Source of the DNA: Candidatus Uhrbacteria bacterium | GTDB taxonomy: Bacteria; Patescibacteriota; Patescibacteriia; 2-12-FULL-60-25 | Reading direction: 5' to 3' | NCBI GenBank assembly: GCA_023246325.1 | Contig: JAHFIO010000038.1 | Coordinates: forward strand, 1 to 7,910 | DNA: 7,910 bases | Part shown: positions 6,023 to 7,910 of the stretch, piece by piece | How positions within the stretch are numbered: position 1 is the stretch's first letter | How the letters are laid out: every line of letters starts with the position of its first letter | Made by a program: the position numbers and the translations under genes | The notes under the pieces: generated by a model | Seen by the model: the letters and a program-made list of their open reading frames with translations, nothing else | What the model was told of the DNA's origin: nothing | Databases searched by the model: none

Positions 6023-6031
6023 TTATCCACA
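6023..6031 (+). promoter_or_regulatory. Consensus DnaA box in the right palindrome arm
   Basis: Plus-strand TTATCCACA. Because the palindrome is perfect, this box and its mirror count as one chance event. Whether DnaA binds here is unknown; one isolated pair is not an origin. Confidence 0.5.
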
Positions 6032-6033
6032 AT

Positions 6034-6062
6034 TTGGTGCCTGACCCCAATATTAGTACACT
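6034..6062 (+). promoter_or_regulatory. Candidate promoter for the transketolase operon
   Basis: TACACT (6057-6062) lies 6 bases before ATG 6069, again a leaderless spacing. The best -35 at 17 bases is TTGGTG (6034-6039, 3 of 6), which lies inside the right arm of the palindrome. The -10 itself begins two bases outside the palindrome. Confidence 0.45.
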
Positions 6063-6068
6063 ATATAC

Positions 6069-6965
6069 ATGCTCACTCAAAAACGCATACAGGAACTTGA
6101 AAAAACCGCGAACACTATACGTGAAGATATTATTGTTTCTTTATTAGCTGCAAAATCTGGACATTCTGCTGGACCTCTTGGAATGGCCGATGTTTTTACG
6201 GCATTGTATTACGAAATTGCCAATATTTCACCTGAAAAACGCTCAGCAGAAAATCGTGATCGAATTGTTTTATCCAATGCTCATATCTGCCCCGTTCTAT
6301 ATGCCACACTCGCAAATCGTGGATATTTTCCACGAGAAGAATTAAAAACATTACGTAAATTAGGTTCACGTTTACAGGGACATTCAAATAATCATTCGCA
6401 ACCAGAAATACCTATTGAAACATGCGGCGGCCCCCTATCACAGGGATCATCTCAAGCTATTGGCATGGCACTCGCCTCAAGAATAAACTATACATACAAC
6501 GAAACGCATCCTGCCGAAAACAAAAAACCTGTCTGGCATACCTGGTGCTTAGTCAGCGACGGCGAATTAGATGAAGGACAAAGCTGGGAAGCTTTCATGC
6601 TCGCTGGAAAAGAAAACCTATACGGCCTCACTATTTTTGTTGACCGAAATAATATCCAAATAGATGGCGATACAGAAAATATTATGCCGCTTGAACCACT
6701 CGCTGATAAATTTCGCGCATTCAATTGGAGTGTAATCGAAATCGACGGACATAATATCCGCGCAGTCATTGAAGCTGCTAATCAAGCACGCGCAACTATT
6801 GAAAACCCAACCGTTATTATTTGCCATACCATTCCAGGCAAAGGCGTCGACTTTATGGAAAACCGATTTGAATGGCATGGCAAACCACCAAATGCAGAAG
6901 AAGGCAGGATAGCGCTCGCCGAACTTCGCACACTTGGCGGACAAATAACTTCTGAACATGAATAA
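6069..6965 (+). CDS. tkt: Transketolase, N-terminal (thiamine diphosphate-binding) subunit
   Basis: A 298-residue half-transketolase, typical of split enzymes. Conserved blocks are SGHSAGPLG (30-38), SNAHICPVLYA (69-79), LQGHSNN (102-108), GPLSQGSSQAIGMALA (121-136), the thiamine diphosphate/Mg motif SDGELDEGQSWEA (163-175) with N194 of the DRNNIQIDG block, and HTIPGKGVDFME (253-264). The first Gly of the usual GDG motif is Ser (S163); D164 and N194, the metal ligands, are present. With the C-terminal subunit it transfers C2 units from xylulose-5-P to ribose-5-P or erythrose-4-P. The stop overlaps the next start by 8 bases, so the two halves are translationally coupled. The palindrome and a putative promoter lie directly upstream. 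Confidence 0.95.
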   Translation: MLTQKRIQELEKTANTIREDIIVSLLAAKSGHSAGPLGMADVFTALYYEIANISPEKRSAENRDRIVLSNAHICPVLYATLANRGYFPREELKTLRKLGSRLQGHSNNHSQPEIPIETCGGPLSQGSSQAIGMALASRINYTYNETHPAENKKPVWHTWCLVSDGELDEGQSWEAFMLAGKENLYGLTIFVDRNNIQIDGDTENIMPLEPLADKFRAFNWSVIEIDGHNIRAVIEAANQARATIENPTVIICHTIPGKGVDFMENRFEWHGKPPNAEEGRIALAELRTLGGQITSEHE

Positions 6966-7910
6966 TATGTTGAATCCTCAAATTTTCGATGTACATGTAG
7001 AAAAAATACCAACGCGAAATGGTTTTGGCGATGCATTGGTCACGCTTGGTTCCGCAAATGAAAATATCGTCGCATTAACAGGTGACCTTGCTGAATCCAC
7101 ACGCGTCTTAGCTTTTGCAAAAAAATTTCCAAAACGTTTTATAGAATGCGGTGTCGCAGAACAAAATATGATGGGTATTGCTGCAGGATTAGCTTTATCA
7201 GGAAAAATTCCTTTTATAACTTCATATGCGACTTTTTCTCCAGGACGAAATTGGGATCAATTACGTGTATCTGTATGTTATTCAAAAGCAAATGTGAAAA
7301 TCGCGGGAGCACATACAGGCGTATCCGTTGGACCTGATGGTGCAACACATCAAGCATTGGAAGACATTGCAATCACACGCGTTTTACCCGATTTAGTTGT
7401 TTTAGTCCCCTGTGATGCAGAGGAAACACGTAAATGCACTTTAGCTGCTGCAGCATATATTGGTCCAGTATATTTTCGTTTTGCTCGTGAAAAAACGCCA
7501 GTGATTACTACTACAGAAACACCTTTTGAAATTGGAAAAAACTACGTGTGTATTGAAGGTACGGATGTCACGATTGCAGGATGCGGCCCTGTATTATACG
7601 AGGCACTTCTCGCAGCGCGTGCATTAGAAAAAATTGGTATCTCAGCCGAAGTACTAAATTGTCATACCATAAAACCTTTTGATGAAAAAACATTAATAAC
7701 AAGCATAGAAAAAACAGGGTGTTGCGTTTCCGTTGAAGAACATCAAGTTTCTGGAGGATTGGGTGGAGTCATTGCAGAAACTCTTGGGCGTCTGCATCCT
7801 GCACCAATAGAAATGATAGGCATGCCCAATACATTTGGAGAATCTGGCGAACCAGATGAGTTATTAACAAAATATCACATGCGATCTACAGATATTATTG
7901 AGGCAGTCAA
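6958..7910 (+). CDS. tkt: Transketolase, C-terminal subunit, 3' end cut by the window
   Basis: The frame is open from ATG 6958 to the window edge (317 codons); split-type C subunits are about 310-330 residues, so only a few codons are missing. Blocks seen are TRNGFGDAL (19-27), TGDLAEST (41-48), RFIECGVAEQNMMGIAAGLA (60-79) with E68 as the cofactor-activating Glu, the SYATFSPGRNWDQLR pyrimidine-domain segment, HTGVSVGPDGATHQALED (substrate His region), and the C-terminal domain with VEEHQVSGGLGG and MRSTDIIEAVK. The start may be 6958 (ATG overlapping the upstream stop) or 6967 (ATG just after it); no Shine-Dalgarno separates them. It forms the active enzyme with the upstream subunit. 1-deoxyxylulose-5-P synthase is excluded by the split layout and motifs. 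Confidence 0.95.
   Translation, partial: MNNMLNPQIFDVHVEKIPTRNGFGDALVTLGSANENIVALTGDLAESTRVLAFAKKFPKRFIECGVAEQNMMGIAAGLALSGKIPFITSYATFSPGRNWDQLRVSVCYSKANVKIAGAHTGVSVGPDGATHQALEDIAITRVLPDLVVLVPCDAEETRKCTLAAAAYIGPVYFRFAREKTPVITTTETPFEIGKNYVCIEGTDVTIAGCGPVLYEALLAARALEKIGISAEVLNCHTIKPFDEKTLITSIEKTGCCVSVEEHQVSGGLGGVIAETLGRLHPAPIEMIGMPNTFGESGEPDELLTKYHMRSTDIIEAV

Larger units (their letters stand above)
5974..6055. repeat. Perfect 82-bp palindrome (41-bp arms, no loop)
   Basis: Checked base by base around the 6014/6015 centre: every pair from 5974-6055 matches and the next pair (5973/6056) does not. Each arm reads inward TAATATTGGGGTCAGGCACC, then AAATTGTGGATAAGTGTTTTT. The outer three bases are the TAA stop of the secreted-protein gene, and the inner arm holds a consensus DnaA box. 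It is not a typical intrinsic terminator because no T tract follows the stem. From memory, GGTGCCTGACCCC-type ends occur in dispersed hairpin repeats of several bacteria, some linked to REP-associated (Y1) transposases. That suggests a mobilised REP- or MITE-like element, unverified here. No transposase gene lies in the window. Confidence 0.95.
594..6910. repeat. Dispersed 8-mer ATCCTGCC, 11 copies (candidate DNA uptake sequence)
   Basis: Plus-strand ATCCTGCC starts at 594, 963, 2246, 4645, 5274 and 6508. Minus-strand copies (GGCAGGAT) start at 665, 2633, 4727, 5886 and 6903. About 0.2 copies are expected in a window this size. A further seven partial copies of the core ATCCTGC lie near 25, 749, 2620, 5812, 7184, 7573 and 7796, six of them reading ATCCTGCA. 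G follows the 8-mer in 6 of 11. Within genes the word is read in different frames (Ile-Leu-Pro, His-Pro-Ala, Ser-Cys-Pro, Ala-Gly, Gln-Asp, Gly-Arg-Ile), so protein sequence does not explain it. Function is inferred, not shown. Confidence 0.75.

Noticed and set aside
5974..6055. Palindrome as an ordinary intrinsic terminator
   Set aside because: The stem is far longer than needed, has no loop, and no T tract follows in either direction.
5974..6055. Palindrome as a replication origin
   Set aside because: Only one mirrored pair of DnaA boxes, no dnaA/dnaN neighbours and no cluster of further boxes; TTATCCACC at 3887 is only a near match.
1..7910. CRISPR array, tRNA, rRNA or alternative genetic code
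   Set aside because: No regularly spaced direct repeats, no tRNA-like T-loop with acceptor stem, no rRNA segments, and all genes read through normally with standard stops.

Overview
The window looks like part of a Patescibacteria (candidate phyla radiation, CPR) chromosome, probably a Parcubacteria-type lineage. The reasons are an AT-rich sequence with short intergenic gaps, a transketolase split into two subunit genes, a secreted protein with a 'VYYLG...KRYVFP' module that I associate with CPR secreted proteins, and several genes whose ATG lies only 6-8 bases after a -10 hexamer, as expected for leaderless mRNAs. The lineage is an inference from style and family recall. All frames read well in the standard code; stops used are TAA and TAG.

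Layout. (1) 3-1070, plus strand: the end of rpiB and a complete rpe, two steps of the non-oxidative pentose phosphate pathway. (2) 1094-1519, plus strand: a small one-helix membrane protein of unknown function with its own promoter. (3) 1590-3790, minus strand: two tandem, paralogous M50 (site-2-protease-like) membrane metalloproteases. Each has a strong Shine-Dalgarno sequence and an intrinsic terminator. (4) 3899-4513: two small unknown soluble proteins, convergent, with stop codons interlocked in one TTATAA. (5) 4612-5976, plus strand: a secreted protein with a signal peptide, an N-terminal module and three Ig-like domains, each with a Cys pair. (6) 5974-6055: a perfect 82-bp palindrome with no loop and no mismatch, carrying two inverted consensus DnaA boxes. 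(7) 6069-7910, plus strand: transketolase N- and C-terminal subunits, overlapping; the second runs off the window.

RpiB and Rpe interconvert ribulose-5-P with ribose-5-P and xylulose-5-P, the two substrates of transketolase, so the two ends of the window form one pathway interrupted by unrelated surface and membrane genes.

The strongest unexplained signal is a short word. ATCCTGCC occurs 11 times in 7.9 kb, against about 0.2 expected by chance, and its 7-base core ATCCTGC occurs 18 times. Copies lie on both strands about equally, in several reading frames, and in one case form half of a terminator hairpin. These are the hallmarks of a DNA uptake sequence (as in Neisseria or Pasteurellaceae), which would be new for this kind of organism. 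The second strongest is the perfect palindrome with DnaA boxes.
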